A stretch of DNA of 64,000 bases, taken from an uncultured Pelagibacteraceae bacterium (GTDB taxonomy: Bacteria > Pseudomonadota > Alphaproteobacteria > Pelagibacterales > Pelagibacteraceae). Where the stretch lies: NCBI GenBank assembly GCA_902597175.1, contig CACJWN010000001.1, positions 62,001 to 126,000 on the forward strand, written 5' to 3'. Under the pieces are notes generated by a model. That model was not told where the DNA came from. It ran no database searches and worked only from the letters and a program-made list of their open reading frames with translations. Positions 63,041 to 64,000 of this stretch are shown here, in pieces (position 1 is the stretch's first letter; each line of letters starts with the position of its first letter). Position numbers and translations under genes: made by a program.

Positions 63041-64000
63041 ATGAGTATTTTACAAATGCCAAAAGTTGATGAAGTAGTCTTATCTAAAAAGGATAAAATT
63101 GTTTCAGATCTTAAAGAAATTATAAACTCTAAAAATGTACTTCATCATCTTGATGAATTGAGACCTTTCGAAACAGACGCTTTAACTGCTTACAGAAAAA
63201 TGCCTCTAGTCGTGGTTATGCCTGAGACTGTAGATGAAGTTAGTAAGATTTTAAAATACTGTAATGAAAATAAGGTTAAAGTGGTTCCGAGAGGAGCCGG
63301 AACAGGATTGTCAGGCGGCTCTTTACCTTTAGAGGATTGTGTTCTAATGGCAATGGGAAAATTCAACAAAATTATTGAAATTGATTATGAAAACAGATGT
63401 GTAGTTACTCAACCTTGTGTAACAAACTTAGCAATCACTCATGCTGTCCAAGACAAAGGTTTTTATTATGCTCCAGATCCATCAAGTCAAATTGCTTGTT
63501 CAATTGGTGGAAACGTTGCTGAAAATTCCGGGGGTGTTCATTCTTTAAAGTATGGGGCTACTACAAATAACCTTTTAGGCATCGAAGTAGTTTTGATGGA
63601 TGGCACAATTACTAGATTCGGAGGAAAGGCAATGGATGCTGAAGGTTATGACTTTTTAGGTTTGATGACAGGTTCAGAGGGTCTCTTAGGAGTGATCACG
63701 GAGGTCACTGTAAAAATTCTAAAATCTCCTGAGATTGTAAAAGCAGCTTTGATAGGTTTTCCAACTATTGAAGATGCAGGAAATTGTGTTGCAGAAATAA
63801 TTGCTAAAGGTTGTATACCTGCAGGCTGCGAAATAATGGATAAGGCTTTAACGAAAGCTACTAACGATTATTCCAAAGCTGGTTATCCAACAGACGCTGA
63901 GGCAATAATGATAATAGAATTTGATGGAACAGAACATGAGGTTGAAGCTTATATTCAAAAGGTAAAAGAGATTGCAGAAAAGAACAATTCTTCTAGCTTA
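63041..64000 (+). CDS. FAD-linked oxidase / glycolate oxidase subunit GlcD-like, 3' truncated by window edge
   Basis: Translated by hand: MSILQMPKVDEVV...VVPRGAGTGLSGGSLPLEDCVLMAMGKFNKIIEID...SIGGNVAENSGGVHSLKYG...GLMTGSEGLLGVITEVTVKI. Confidence 0.92.
   Translation, partial: MSILQMPKVDEVVLSKKDKIVSDLKEIINSKNVLHHLDELRPFETDALTAYRKMPLVVVMPETVDEVSKILKYCNENKVKVVPRGAGTGLSGGSLPLEDCVLMAMGKFNKIIEIDYENRCVVTQPCVTNLAITHAVQDKGFYYAPDPSSQIACSIGGNVAENSGGVHSLKYGATTNNLLGIEVVLMDGTITRFGGKAMDAEGYDFLGLMTGSEGLLGVITEVTVKILKSPEIVKAALIGFPTIEDAGNCVAEIIAKGCIPAGCEIMDKALTKATNDYSKAGYPTDAEAIMIIEFDGTEHEVEAYIQKVKEIAEKNNSSSL

Noticed and set aside
1-64000. CRISPR arrays, prophage, IS elements, rRNA operons, toxin-antitoxin modules
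   Set aside because: Looked for direct-repeat arrays, integrase/transposase-like ORFs and rRNA-like sequence; none seen. The window is nearly continuous core metabolism and information-processing genes

Overview
This AT-rich window has small intergenic gaps and looks like a SAR11/Pelagibacterales-type alphaproteobacterial chromosome (inference from gene content and composition; no search was run). It is almost entirely core genome. Blocks present: leuS-lptE-holA; parB-parA-rsmG-mnmG-mnmE; ftsK-lolA; hisE-F-A-H-B; hslVU; smr-tim44-fxsA-secB-like-dnaQ-coaE-aroE-maf-ppsR; hemE-hemH-hemJ-rho; tRNA-Gly; purH; an acetate uptake/activation cluster (symporter, DUF4212, acs); tsaD; hemC-hemD; argG; and cytochrome c maturation ccmC-D-E-F-G-H. 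I see no CRISPR array, prophage, transposon or rRNA, and no clear new defence or mobile system. The most useful observations are: (1) a probable chromosomal oriC in the ppsR/hemE divergent gap at ~29.71-29.99 kb; (2) two parS-like TTTCACGTGAAA palindromes inside rsmG; (3) an unlisted 40-aa ArfA-like ribosome-rescue ORF at 234-356, overlapping a response regulator with a degenerate receiver; (4) a 53-residue, ~70% Lys/Arg tail on acetyl-CoA synthetase with no alternative start before the conserved domain; (5) a ThiE-like gene whose conserved N-terminus extends upstream of any canonical start and whose C-terminus is encoded by a terminator hairpin; (6) a hairpin-rich leader before ccmC; (7) a hydrolase gene starting 6 nt after a tRNA CCA end.
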